Of a stretch of DNA of 64,000 nucleotides, positions 1 through 9,663 are shown one piece after another. Both the position numbers and the translations under genes were made by a program. The first letter of the stretch is position 1; every line of letters starts with the position of its first letter. The DNA is taken from assembly GCA_030268105.1 (NCBI GenBank), contig BSDZ01000094.1:839001-903000 (forward strand), read 5' to 3'. The stretch is from Volvox africanus (lineage: Eukaryota; Chlorophyta; Chlorophyceae; Chlamydomonadales; Volvocaceae). Below the pieces are notes generated by a model. It was not told the DNA's origin. It did not search any database and saw only the letters and a program-made list of their open reading frames with translations.

Positions 1-72
1 CCGTCCCCCGTCCCCCGTCCCCCGTCCCCCGTCTCCCGTCTCCCGTCCCCCGTCCCCCGTCCCCCGTCGCCC
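1..72 (+). repeat. (GTCCCCC)n minisatellite with GTCTCCC variants
   Basis: A 7-bp tandem repeat: four GTCCCCC, two GTCTCCC, then GTCCCCC copies closing with GTCGCCC. The internal order of variants is the same in every unit (7667-7738, 15371-15442, 23057-23128, 30739-30810, 38421-38492, 46293-46364, 53963-54034). The complementary strand has runs of five G every 7 bp, so G-quadruplex formation is plausible; that is inference. Confidence 0.95.
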
Positions 73-1540
73 TCTCTCACCATAATCCCTGGCTGGGGGT
101 CCGTGTATTTTGCTTGGCACTATTAGACTGTGTGGAGTTACTGTGCACTCTTACAATGGGGTATCGGCAGCCAGACTACTAATCTGCGTTGATCTTGCGG
201 GTTTATACGTAGTCTACGGCTGCATCAACGCGGTTTTCCTGACAATCTCAGCTCTATGCTTGAAGTGGTTACATTTGTCCTGTATGTATGCATTCCCCCC
301 TTCTGCTTCCGTCTTCCCGGGCGGACGTTCATCGTGAGAGATTTGAGAAACGCAAAAGAAAAGAAACTCGCACTGCACTCCAATATTTTCAAATGAGGCC
401 CTACAATTTTTTTCGTCTGCGGATCGCTAGTGGGGTGCGGTATGGCCTTCCTTCTGCTACGGCATGAATGCAATATTTGCAACTATCTATATGAATGTTT
501 TTGGTTTTAAAACACAGCATAAATAACACTATTTGGCGCTGTAATGACGGCTTCGATGCGCGAAGGCGCTTCGGAGCTAATTAAGCTAAAGGCTGAAGTC
601 GGAATTCCATTTTCAGCACACATAGTGCGGCATAACGAAACAAGGATTCCAGACATGTGTACTCTATCATCGGGAAATATGTAGCTAGGCTAGAAACATG
701 CTGTGGGTAACGAATATACCCATCCAATAACCAAATCGGGGTTCCACAAAATACAGGTTTAAGGAGCGTAACATGTTTTCACAGAAACTGCCTGTAGTAA
801 AGGATGTACCCATCGCTCGGGGTATCAGTTCTTGGAAACGTTTTTTTATGAAAGATTGTATCTTCTTTAAATTAAAGAATTATTATTAACTTACTATATT
901 TATTTTATTACCTTTATCTGCTGTGCAGATGACACGAATGCTACGCCACTCGTAATCAAGTAGTGGGTAGCTATAGGGCGTGTGGCTTACTAACTTTGTT
1001 TTCATCAGCACCTAGATAGCGTTTCAATTCAGCTTGATGATGCATACTTGAGTCTCTTGGTTGCTGGCCCGTCTGAGCCATCGATGTTTGTTATTATTAG
1101 CGCATTATTATAAGGATGGAAGACGATAAGAAGCAAAATAGACAGGGCGAAATCGAAAGCTTACATGCAATACAGCTACTACAAATGCGATGCCATGCGA
1201 TTAATTAGTGCAGGGAACGAAGTAAGCGGCGGTACATTTTTCGCAAATCATTAAGTGCGTTGCTATCTTAGGCAGGCGGGAGGCACTTAAGCTGGTTTAC
1301 AGGTCATTTTGCATGTATGTCGAGCGAAGGAACGAGCTTTTGCAATAACATGCATGTTAATGCCAAGCAGGTGCGTGAATGGATGGACTGACAGCTCTAG
1401 ACAGCAGGCCCATGAACGCATATCTACCTGTATGTACCTATCGTGCGTTGTATCCTTGCATGATTCATGACCACTACTGCCATTCGAGCAGTATGGAGGG
1501 CGAAATGAACGGGATCGATGAGCCCGCCGCCTTCCCGCCA
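73..1540. other. Intergenic stretch, no supported gene
   Basis: No reading frame here has recognisable domain content or plausible splice-linked partners on either strand. The longest frames are under 90 residues with irregular composition. A 30-codon frame at 1116-1208 is discussed in the findings. The stretch lies between the minisatellite and a TPR-like remnant and recurs in every unit. Confidence 0.6.
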
Positions 1541-1692
1541 AATAAGTTATGCCCTCTATTAAAGCTTGGAAGATATCAAGAAGTCGTGGAAACACTACAT
1601 AAAATACTTGAATTAGAACCTAATTAGAACCTACAAATCAAAAAGCTATAAATGCTAAAGAACAAGCGTTAATAAAGCTAAAGGAGTCATAG
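1541..1692 (+). pseudogene. TPR-like gene fragment, broken by an 11-bp duplication
   Basis: The + strand reads KLGRYQEVVETLHKILELEP, which fits the helix A/B pattern of a tetratricopeptide repeat (conserved L-G-Y, E, and a closing ELEP). The frame then hits a stop at 1625. The sequence AATTAGAACCT is present twice in tandem (1611-1621 and 1622-1632). Ignoring one copy, the frame continues TNQKAINAKEQALIKLKES to a stop at 1690-1692, which resembles the start of a following TPR helix. I see no start, promoter or splice partner, so I read it as a decayed fragment carried along by the array. The TPR assignment rests on one repeat and is moderate. Confidence 0.45.
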
Positions 1693-1880
1693 AACACACC
1701 CTCAACAGGTACTTTGAATTCTTCTGCCAGGAAATAATTAAACCTAGCTTTAACAAGATTTGTTGCTTTTTTACTTCGATCTTCCTACATGAATAACCAC
1801 ACCTAGTAACCAAACTGAAGGTGGGCGGAAGTGGGCGCCAAATCGAAGTTCCGTACACAGGTACGTGGTTTGGGAAAGAA

Positions 1881-1900
1881 CACGCTTATAAGTAAGCGTG
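1881..1900 (+). promoter_or_regulatory. Candidate core promoter: perfect palindromic hairpin containing a TATAAG box
   Basis: CACGCTTATAAGTAAGCGTG has two perfect 8-bp arms around TAAG and contains TTATAAGTA. It lies about 100 bp before the first ATG of the pherophorin-like gene, a spacing close to that of the TATAAATA box ahead of the protease gene (59315). A second AT-rich box, TATATAT at 1969-1975, is only 22 bp before the ATG and seems too close. The same palindrome precedes each copy at 9547, 17251, 24937, 32619, 40301, 48173 and 55844. Confidence 0.4.
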
Positions 1901-1997
1901 CTCTCGGAGCTGCATTCCCAACGCCGATTGACACCTAGCTCGCTCCCCTGCCTGCTGGAATCTAAGCATATATATCTACGGCGTCCAAAGAAGCAGG

Positions 1998-4900
1998 ATG
2001 ATGATCACGCAGCAGCAGTTCCTCGGGCGGTCTAGCAAGAGGTTCACTGCGATTACTTCTGCTGCTGCTGCAATGCCCACGGCACTACTGCTGGCTGTCG
2101 CCATGCTGGTCTCCATGTCGTCCATGTAGGTTATTTATTTCGCCATGCGTTCTCTGCTGGCGTTTAGTGTTTGTGATGAGCTACGAACGCACGCACCACT
2201 GTTGCATGTTGCATGCCCTAACATCTGCTTCTGGAAGCAAGCAAGGCAGGCAGCAGGCAGCAGGCTCCGAAATAAAGCTCGTCCGTGAGGATGTATAAGA
2301 TAGAGTCGTTGTTAATTCCATCCCACGCAATATGTAATAATAAGGCCGTGCGTCGCGTCGGTGGTCGGCCTGTCGCTCTGTCGTCCTTGCTACTTTTATA
2401 TGTAATAAGCAATCAGCGTAGCAGGGATCCTCATCACTTGTGATGTTACTTTTCCTGCTTGGTTGCTTTTCCTGCGATGCTTCAATTCGTTCATATCTTT
2501 AATACAAGCATCCAACAAATAAAGCTAGGCCTTTATTACTTGCATGCATGTGCATGGTTTCATCCGCTCCATCGCTCGGTCATTTCGTTGTCATGTATAT
2601 AATATTATATGTATTACAAATGATATTTATATATATGTGGTTTATATGGGGTATATATATGTGTGTATGTGTGTATATGTTTATGTATACATATATATTT
2701 CGGGTTAGAGGAGAGGTTTCCCCGTCCTTTGAGCAGCTAGGTGTCCCCCGTTTTCTGTTGGGCCCTTCTGTGGTTTCTTGGTGGCCCTGAGTGCTCAGTA
2801 AGTGGCCAGGCGAGAGCCTCTGAGGGCTCGCTGGCCCTAGTGAGAGGGGGAGCACGTGGCAAGACAGACAGACAAAGCCACGTGTTCCTCCCCTGCGCTG
2901 TGGCTCGGTCCGGTCAGGACCCCCGGTGCTCGTCTTTGAAGGGCGAGTCGCCCACAGTGTAACACCCATAATATATATACATACATATACACGTATATAT
3001 ATATATATACGTATATATACATATGTATATGGTGTTACACTGTATTTGGGCGATATGCCATGCAAGGACAAGCACCGGCGGCCCTGAACACCGGGCCGAA
3101 CAACATATAGCGCAGGGGGAGAACACACGGCTATGTATATGCGAGGGCCGTTTACAAAATAACACGGAGGCTTAAATGAATCACGCTTTGCTGTCGCAGC
3201 TCTGCTTATCGCAGCCGCTTTCGCGTAAGCAGTACTACATATTCGCACTGACCAGTGCGCCGGCTGCCTTATGTGTAAAACACTCCGAAGCATTCCGTGT
3301 TTCCCGCAAGCACTGCGGTAGTCACTGCTTCATGTATGTGCTGCTTCCGGGCTGCACCACTGCAGGGCTGCACCACTCCCTTCGGGCGCTCCACCGCGAC
3401 TGACATGTTTTTACATGCATCCCCGCGCCACGCCTGCTGCCGGCACTACGTTCAAAGGAGAAGTCAAGGGGTGCCAATGGGCTACCCATAACATGTTGAA
3501 GAGCGCCGTCCTTTCCCAGATTGCTGCCGTGGGCGCTGTGATGGATGAGCGAGTTACGCCATTCTCAAACTGCACCGAGGACAGCGCCGTTAAAAGCACC
3601 ACTAATTTTTGTTGGGCGTTCAATTCCTCTGCAGAAGGTGCAAAGCTGCAGGAATGGGCCGTGAATCTCGTCACCAAATTGCGTCTTGAAGCTATAGGCT
3701 TTGAGACAAAATACAAATGCTCTCCATGGCTCATTGACAATCGAATGGATGTAATCTTTGGCGGCTACGGCGTCTACCCGGATATCCCCCCAGGGGACAT
3801 CAACGCAGATGCCAACAAGGACGCGCCGCCCGAAATGTCGAACATTGAGTGTACCCCCGACTTGTCCAGATTGAACTATCCAAAAAGCACGTGAGTTGAT
3901 TCCTTATATCCATCATTTGTGCAGTCGCTTAATTGAGGATAGATTGAGCACTGCATCCCCGTATTGTGCTGGCTTGGTGCAGCTCTCGTGTCAGGTCCTA
4001 AGAACTATATATACATCATGTTTATCTACTAGATTGATAAACAGGTACGTAGGTCGTAGGTAGGTAGGTATATAGATAGGAAGATATGGTAGGCAGGAAG
4101 GTAGGTAGATAGGTAGCTAGATAGCATCCCGCCTAATTAGCTCGAAAATCAAATTAAGTTCCCAGGGTTTGCATAGACATGGCAGGGTGTACCTAGCAGA
4201 TAGCCTAGCAGGTATATGCATATGCATATGCATATAATATATATATGTGTATATATATATATATATGGGGTATCTGATAGGCTAGCAGATAGCCTGCTGG
4301 CCCTGCTACCTAGCAGGCCCCTTGCTAGCCGAAAGCTAGATAGGTAGCAGATGCGTATTTGGGTGGGTCCTTTCCTGCTAGCCCTATCAGGATAAGAGGG
4401 GTTCTTGCAAGTGCTGATACCAATCCTTGTTCATCAAGGTGTCTTTATTCCTCTTAGTAAGATGACCAGGTGGTATACATGCCCCGGACTATTTATTGTC
4501 TACTGCCACCCAAGGGTCTGTCAACCCTTGCTCACACACATGCATCTGCTGCCTGCTGCCTCCTGACTCTCATAACTACTGCAGTTGCAACACGACGATG
4601 CGCAACACTCAGTTTGGGGTTCAGAGCTGGGTATACACCTATCCTGGTCGGAAGCCAACGACAACACTGTACTGTTTTGCCGTGGAAGTCCTCAACGCAA
4701 CTGATCCAACAGTAAGATAAAAAGTGATGTGGCTTTGCTTGATTTCCAAATGAACTTGCTCCTGCCCTGCTGTGTACAGCACTTAGCTGTAATAAAGGAT
4801 AGGAAAGCATGTTTTGCATTACAGGTGGTAAATCCAAGTTGTGTGCATGGCATGCGCCTGGTACATATTGATGTAGCAGCTGCTGCTGATGATGATTAAC

Positions 4901-6481
4901 TTAGCAAGCGATGCATATAGAAATTATGCATTTATACACATACCTGCATCACCTACCTGCATGAAATCGTCTGGCTCAGCTGGCTGGCTGATTGGCATCA
5001 AGCTATACACGCACACATATACATACCAAGGGATTATACAACGTTATGCAGAGCCCCTGCGGCCGGACGGACACACTGTTCAAGGCAGAGATCTGGGGGG
5101 ATGACAAGCAGCGCCAGAAGCTGAAAGGCATTGCCATACAGCCCGTGGGCGCCAAGAATTTCACCTACCGGTCACCAAGCTGGGGAGCACCAGGCGACCA
5201 AACCATTAAGGTGTCTCAGCTGAATTGGACCCCACAGCAGGCCAACGGCAGCAAGATTTGCTTAGAGCTGGACTCCACCACAGATATTGACTCGTTTTGC
5301 TTGTTTGGCCACAAAACCTGCTGGTAAGGATGTTTCACTGTAGTATCCTGGGGTATCTAAGGCTAGTATCCAGGATGGTCAGGAATCTAGACATCTTCCG
5401 ACCGGGCCTGTACAGTTTGGCGGATATTAACACAGACATACAACATCGACAAGCAGTGACATTAACATACTGTTATTCATCATTCCCCGAACATACAGCA
5501 CTACTGACAAACACACACATCTAACACACTGTCACTACTATCTTTGGCCTACAGCCGCAGGCTACAGATGGATTCTTAGACATACTGTTAATGCATTCAA
5601 TTGATTTTAAACATATCTACAGCTGCTGCTATCCTGCCTGTGTGTGTCATGTGTTTGCCCTCCCATCCTGTCTACCTATGTGATGCATGCAGGATCAACT
5701 TCTTTGATGAATCACTGGCTTGCTGCCCCCTGTATCCGTCAACTACCGTTGATAAGTTATCCGAAGGTATTGTGTAGTTGTTGAGAGCCTCAAAGGCATC
5801 TCGGGAGATAAATATAAATATAAATATAAATATAAATATAAATATAAATATAAATATAAATATAAATATAAATATAAATATAAATATAAATATAAATATA
5901 AATACAAATACAAATATAAATATAATATATATATATATATATACATACAGAGAGAGGGAGAGAGAGAAGAGAGAGAGAACCCTAAAATCCCTAAAACCCT
6001 AAACCCTATATATATATGTATATGTGTGTGTGTGTGTATGTGTATGTCGTTGTATCCTATTGCATGGATGCTGCACCCAGACTTGGCCAGTGCTGGAGAC
6101 TTTACGGAAGAGGACGCCAAGCTATTGGTACAAATGATCGATGTGGAGAAGGCGTTTGCTAAACTTGACAGTCAGGCCAAAGCTCAATCCACTTTTATGG
6201 CCACGGCCAGCAAGTGCTTTGACCTGAATTTGTGGGTCTTCCGGCTTGTGGGCTGCGTGGACACCTCCAAACTGGCCGTGTCCCTGAAGGCCTACGTCAA
6301 GATCCCATTGCTTGGATCCAAGCTCATGGGTTCGTGCACTGTGAGCTTGTCATCCGGTCCCGGATGCTTGTTGGGTTACCCAAAAGTTGCCTCCATCCGG
6401 CTCTACTTCAAGGGTCGGTCGCTCATGATGGAAGCTTCCTTCCTGGGCAAGAGCACGTCTTTCACTGTTTTCACTCTGTAA
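1998..6481 (+). CDS. Secreted pherophorin-like extracellular matrix glycoprotein, copy 1 (six exons)
   Basis: Predicted exons: 1998-2125, 3366-3890, 4585-4711, 5052-5323, 5693-5766, 6081-6481. Introns start GTAGGT, GTGAGT, GTAAGA, GTAAGG and GTATTG and end CAG; phases 2, 2, 0, 2, 1 match at every junction, giving 508 residues. Residues 1-43 form a signal peptide (Ala/Leu-rich core LLLAVAMLV). Residues 44-218 are an unrecognised N-terminal region with Cys 57, 79, 112, 125, 161 and 205. Residues 219-363 match the pherophorin domain (DUF3707): YCFAVEV, PCG, KICLEL, SFCLFG and the closing [12 protein letters not shown]. Residues 377-508 form a compact C-terminal domain I do not recognise. Sequons at N111, N129, N220, N255, N296 and N325 fit an extracellular glycoprotein. 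There is no hydroxyproline-type proline-rich rod, unlike classical two-domain pherophorins. The start is the first ATG of a short exon whose frame stops just past the donor. Domain assignment is firm; exon 1 is less certain. Confidence 0.75.
2853..2884. repeat. Short inverted repeat CACGTGGC / GCCACGTG in intron 1
   Basis: Perfect 8-bp arms (2853-2860 and 2877-2884) around a 16-nt loop rich in GACA. Each arm contains the palindrome CACGTG. It overlaps the left edge of the larger foldback element and recurs in all seven full units. Confidence 0.8.
2875..3133. mobile_element. Foldback (MITE-like) inverted-repeat element in intron 1, copy 1
   Basis: The left side contains ACAGTGTAACACCC (2954-2967) and the right side GGTGTTACACTGT (from about 3031), which are reverse complements. 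Outward, CCGGTGCTCGTC on the left matches GACAAGCACCGG inverted on the right, and CCCCTGCGCT matches AGCGCAGGGG inverted. The arms are therefore roughly 90-100 bp each, imperfect, around an AT/TA-rich core. No transposase frame is present. No target-site duplication was identified, so its edges are approximate and mobility is inferred only. Confidence 0.6.
4048..4345. repeat. Intron 2 low-complexity and nested inverted repeats
   Basis: This part of intron 2 holds GGTA/GATA-type tetramers (about 4058-4120), ATGCAT repeats and a TA tract (about 4212-4266). Flanking this are several related words built on CTAGCAGATAGCC and CCTGCTACCTAGCAGG that can pair with each other. TA length and one TA dinucleotide differ among units, notably in units 6 and 7. 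Confidence 0.7.
5808..6007. repeat. Intron 5 compound microsatellite with telomere-like end, unit 1
   Basis: Order: (AAATAT)n at 5808-5925 with two AAATAC interruptions near its 3' end, an (AT)n tract, a GA-rich tract (5949-5978), and CCCTAAAA/CCCTAAA motifs (5979-6007) that match Chlamydomonas- and Arabidopsis-type telomere repeats. It fills most of the 314-bp intron 5, between exon 5 and the acceptor at 6080. Confidence 0.95.
6477..6481 (+). terminator. TGTAA motif overlapping the stop codon
   Basis: TGTAA is the usual polyadenylation signal of volvocine algae. Here it overlaps the stop codon, so it is unlikely to be the one used. The next TGTAA on this strand, at 7263-7267, would give a 3' UTR of about 0.8 kb, typical for this group. 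Neither can be confirmed without transcripts. Confidence 0.25.
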
Positions 6482-6527
6482 TTCCGTCCATCCATTAACG
6501 AAACAAGTCATTTTTGGCCAAGCTTGC

Positions 6528-6571
6528 TATCTAGCTAGCAGCTAGATATATAGTTAGTACATATATGTACT
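6528..6571. other. Hairpin and palindrome in the 3' UTR region
   Basis: TATCTAGCT and AGCTAGATA (6528-6536, 6540-6548) form a perfect 9-bp stem with a 3-nt loop, 47 nt after the stop. It is followed directly by the 16-bp perfect palindrome AGTACATATATGTACT (6556-6571). Both recur after every gene copy. Confidence 0.7.
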
Positions 6572-7666
6572 CGGTTGGTTGCTCTGTGGTGGCTGGCTAA
6601 TCATCCTCCGTCTGCGTGCAGTACATACACGCCGGCAACACTGGCAACATATGCAATATGGCGCGCATGGCAGGCGCATGCACTACTACTGACAAAACAA
6701 CTGCTGTGTCACTAAGCATTTGCTACGGCATTTGCTATTCCCGCGCGATGTGTGTACACCCGTGTACATATATACTGATCACGCCCCCACATACACACAC
6801 ATGTATAAACCGATGTGTTGGTGAGGTTATTGATAATCGTACTAGAGGTAAATTATCGCTTCTTGTGGATACGCGGTGGCCTCTACCTACCTACCTACCT
6901 ACCTACCTACCTGCACACGCACGTACGTATCTGTTGCATTAGGATTCAATTATCACCGCTGCGTTGGTTGCTGTGATCTAACAAGGTGCTAAGCGATCGT
7001 AATGAAATCATTTCTAGTAGTAAATATATTTGCATATATTTAGCTGGTCATGCGCCATGGAATCCATGCATTCCTGTCATGTGGGTGTATGTGAGGCTGG
7101 CGCAGCAGTGCGCTAGCTGTAGCTCGGGCAACTACACTAGACACAGACTCCAGGCTCCGTCGCGGAGCTCTATTGGCAGCTAATCAGGGTGATCAGTCCT
7201 GATAGCGCCTTTATTAGGCTGATCTATTGGCGGCCTGGGCAGATGCGTGGAATGTGAACTACTGTAAGAGTCTGTATAATATTGTTACAATGGCTCAATT
7301 CCGAACAGTCTATATAGATCAGGCGAAGCGCTTCCAATGGGAAGTCTTCGCCTTAGGTAACAGCAAGAGATCACCGAAATGTACGGCTCTTGGATCCAAC
7401 AACGACCAACTGTCATTCACGCGAATCAGCAGCTATCGGAACTGTCGTTTCCTAACCGCTCTTTTACCAGAATTGTCACGCCGTCAACGGTGCATGACAG
7501 CTGTCATGTGCAGCGAACGGCATCGCTGCGTCCACGACACTGGGGGTGTGGACTCTCCCCCCCGAACGCAGCTAGGGAAACTGGCGAGGGAGGTGACGGC
7601 AATATCCATGCGCATGGGGTCTCCTGAGAGCCAGAAATCAATGCTTGTTCTGACTGGCTTGTCCTG
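6572..7666. other. Downstream intergenic/3' UTR stretch with hairpins
   Basis: No gene supported. It contains a (ACCT)7 microsatellite (about 6885-6912; six copies in unit 7). A strong hairpin follows with AGGCGAAG/CTTCGCCT arms (7321-7328 / 7346-7353) and an inner CTTCC/GGAAG stem. There is also a 16-bp perfect palindrome CATGACAGCTGTCATG (7493-7508). A candidate polyadenylation signal TGTAA lies at 7263-7267. Confidence 0.6.
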
Positions 7667-9206
7667 CCGTCCCCCGTCCCCCGTCCCCCGTCCCCCGTCT
7701 CCCGTCTCCCGTCCCCCGTCCCCCGTCCCCCGTCGCCCTCTCTCACCATAATCCCTGGCTGGGGGTCCGTGTATTTTGCTTGGCACTATTAGACTGTGTG
7801 GAGTTACTGTGCACTCTTACAATGGGGTATCGGCAGCCAGACTACTAATCTGCGTTGATCTTGCGGGTTTATACGTAGTCTACGGCTGCATCAACGCGGT
7901 TTTCCTGACAATCTCAGCTCTATGCTTGAAGTGGTTACATTTGTCCTGTATGTATGCATTCCCCCCTTCTGCTTCCGTCTTCCCGGGCGGACGTTCATCG
8001 TGAGAGATTTGAGAAACGCAAAAGAAAAGAAACTCGCACTGCACTCCAATATTTTCAAATGAGGCCCTACAATTTTTTTCGTCTGCGGATCGCTAGTGGG
8101 GTGCGGTATGGCCTTCCTTCTGCTACGGCATGAATGCAATATTTGCAACTATCTATATGAATGTTTTTGGTTTTAAAACACAGCATAAATAACACTATTT
8201 GGCGCTGTAATGACGGCTTCGATGCGCGAAGGCGCTTCGGAGCTAATTAAGCTAAAGGCTGAAGTCGGAATTCCATTTTTCAGCACACATAGTGCGGCAT
8301 AACGAAACAAGGATTCCAGACATGTGTACTCTATCATCGGGAAATATGTAGCTAGGCTAGAAACATGCTGTGGGTAACGAATATACCCATCCAATAACCA
8401 AATCGGGGTTCCACAAAATACAGGTTTAAGGAGCGTAACATGTTTTCACAGAAACTGCCTGTAGTAAAGGATGTACCCATCGCTCGGGGTATCAGTTCTT
8501 GGAAACGTTTTTTATGAAAGATTGTATCTTCTTTAAATTAAAGAATTATTATTAACTTACTATATTTATTTTATTACCTTTATCTGCTGTGCAGATGACA
8601 TGAATGCTACGCCACTCGTAATCAAGTAGTGGGTAGCTATAGGGCGTGTGGCTTACTAACTTTGTTTTCATCAGCACCTAGATAGCGTTTCAATTCAGCT
8701 TGATGATGCATACTTGAGTCTCTTGGTTGCTGGCCCGTCTGAGCCATCGATGTTTGTTATTATTAGCGCATTATTATAAGGATGGAAGACGATAAGAAGC
8801 AAAATAGACAGGGCGAAATCGAAAGCTTACATGCAATACAGCTACTACAAATGCGATGCCATGCGATTAATTAGTGCAGGGAACGAAGTAAGCGGCGGTA
8901 CATTTTTCGCAAATCATTAAGTGTGTTGCTATCTTAGGCAGGCGGGAGGCACTTAAGCTGGTTTACAGGTCATTTTGCATGTATGTCGAGCGAAGGAACG
9001 AGCTTTTGCAATAACATGCATGTTAATGCCAAGCAGGTGCGTGAATGGATGGACTGACAGCTCTAGACAGCAGGCCCATGAACGCATATCTACCTGTATG
9101 TACCTATCGTGCGTTGTATCCTTGCATGATTCATGACCACTACTGCCATTCGAGCAGTACGGAGGGCGAAATGAACGGGATCGATGAGCCCGCCGCCTTC
9201 CCGCCA

Positions 9207-9358
9207 AATAAGTTATGCCCTCTATTAAAGCTTGGAAGATATCAAGAAGTCGTGGAAACACTACATAAAATACTTGAATTAGAACCTAATTAGAACCTAC
9301 AAATCAAAAAGCTATAAATGCTAAAGAACAAGCGTTAATAAAGCTAAAGGAGTCATAG
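9207..9358 (+). pseudogene. TPR-like gene fragment, copy 2
   Basis: Same TPR-like frame with the same 11-bp tandem duplication and premature stop as in unit 1. Upstream in the frame a Met to Thr change (ATG to ACG) is shared by units 2-5. Confidence 0.45.
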
Positions 9359-9663
9359 AACACACCCTCAACAGGTACTTTGAATTCTTCTGCCAGGAAA
9401 TAATTAAACCTAGCTTTAACAAGATTTGTTGCTTTTTTACTTCGATCTTCCTACATGAATAACCACACCTAGTAACCAAACTGAAGGTGGGCGGAAGTGG
9501 GCGCCAAATCGAAGTTCCGTACACAGGTACGTGGTTTGGGAAAGAACACGCTTATAAGTAAGCGTGCTCTCGGAGCTGCATTCCCAACGCCGATTGACAC
9601 CTAGCTCGCTCCCCTGCCTGCTGGAATCTAAGCATATATATCTACGGCGTCCAAAGAAGCAGG

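Larger units (their letters stand above)
1..7666 (+). repeat. Tandem array unit 1 (complete, 7666 bp)
   Basis: First of seven complete head-to-tail copies. The window opens inside the CCGTCCCCC minisatellite, at the same point where each later unit starts, so the array probably continues to the left or the contig begins here. Diagnostic variants: GTGCGTTGC near 1256-1264, GCAGTATGG near 1490 and the shortest AT core in the intron 1 foldback. It shares with unit 7 the intron 3 triplet variant (two GAT after GCTGCTGCT) and the length of the intron 5 hexamer tract. Confidence 0.97.

Noticed and set aside
110..337. 75-codon plus-strand frame just after the minisatellite, and its minus-strand overlap at 225-482
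   Set aside because: No domain, start context or splice partners. Conservation across units is explained by recent duplication.
2580..3293. Minus-strand open frame of about 237 codons, repeated in most units
   Set aside because: It reads through the foldback element and TA-rich intron DNA, is rich in Tyr-Ile from TA repeats, has no domain, and shifts with TA length between copies.
6616..6942. Possible alternative last exon of the pherophorin-like gene (acceptor GTGCAG near 6620, with a GTGAGC donor-like site in exon 6)
   Set aside because: Phases would fit, but the exon 6 sequence after the donor-like site looks coding to its own stop, while this frame ends in ACCT-repeat translation.
7227..7751. 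Plus-strand frame of 174 codons ending in a Pro-Ser-Pro-Val repeat
   Set aside because: The C-terminal repeat is the GTCCCCC minisatellite in translation. The rest has no recognisable motif and spans palindromes. It superficially mimics a hydroxyproline-rich protein, but nothing links it to a signal peptide.
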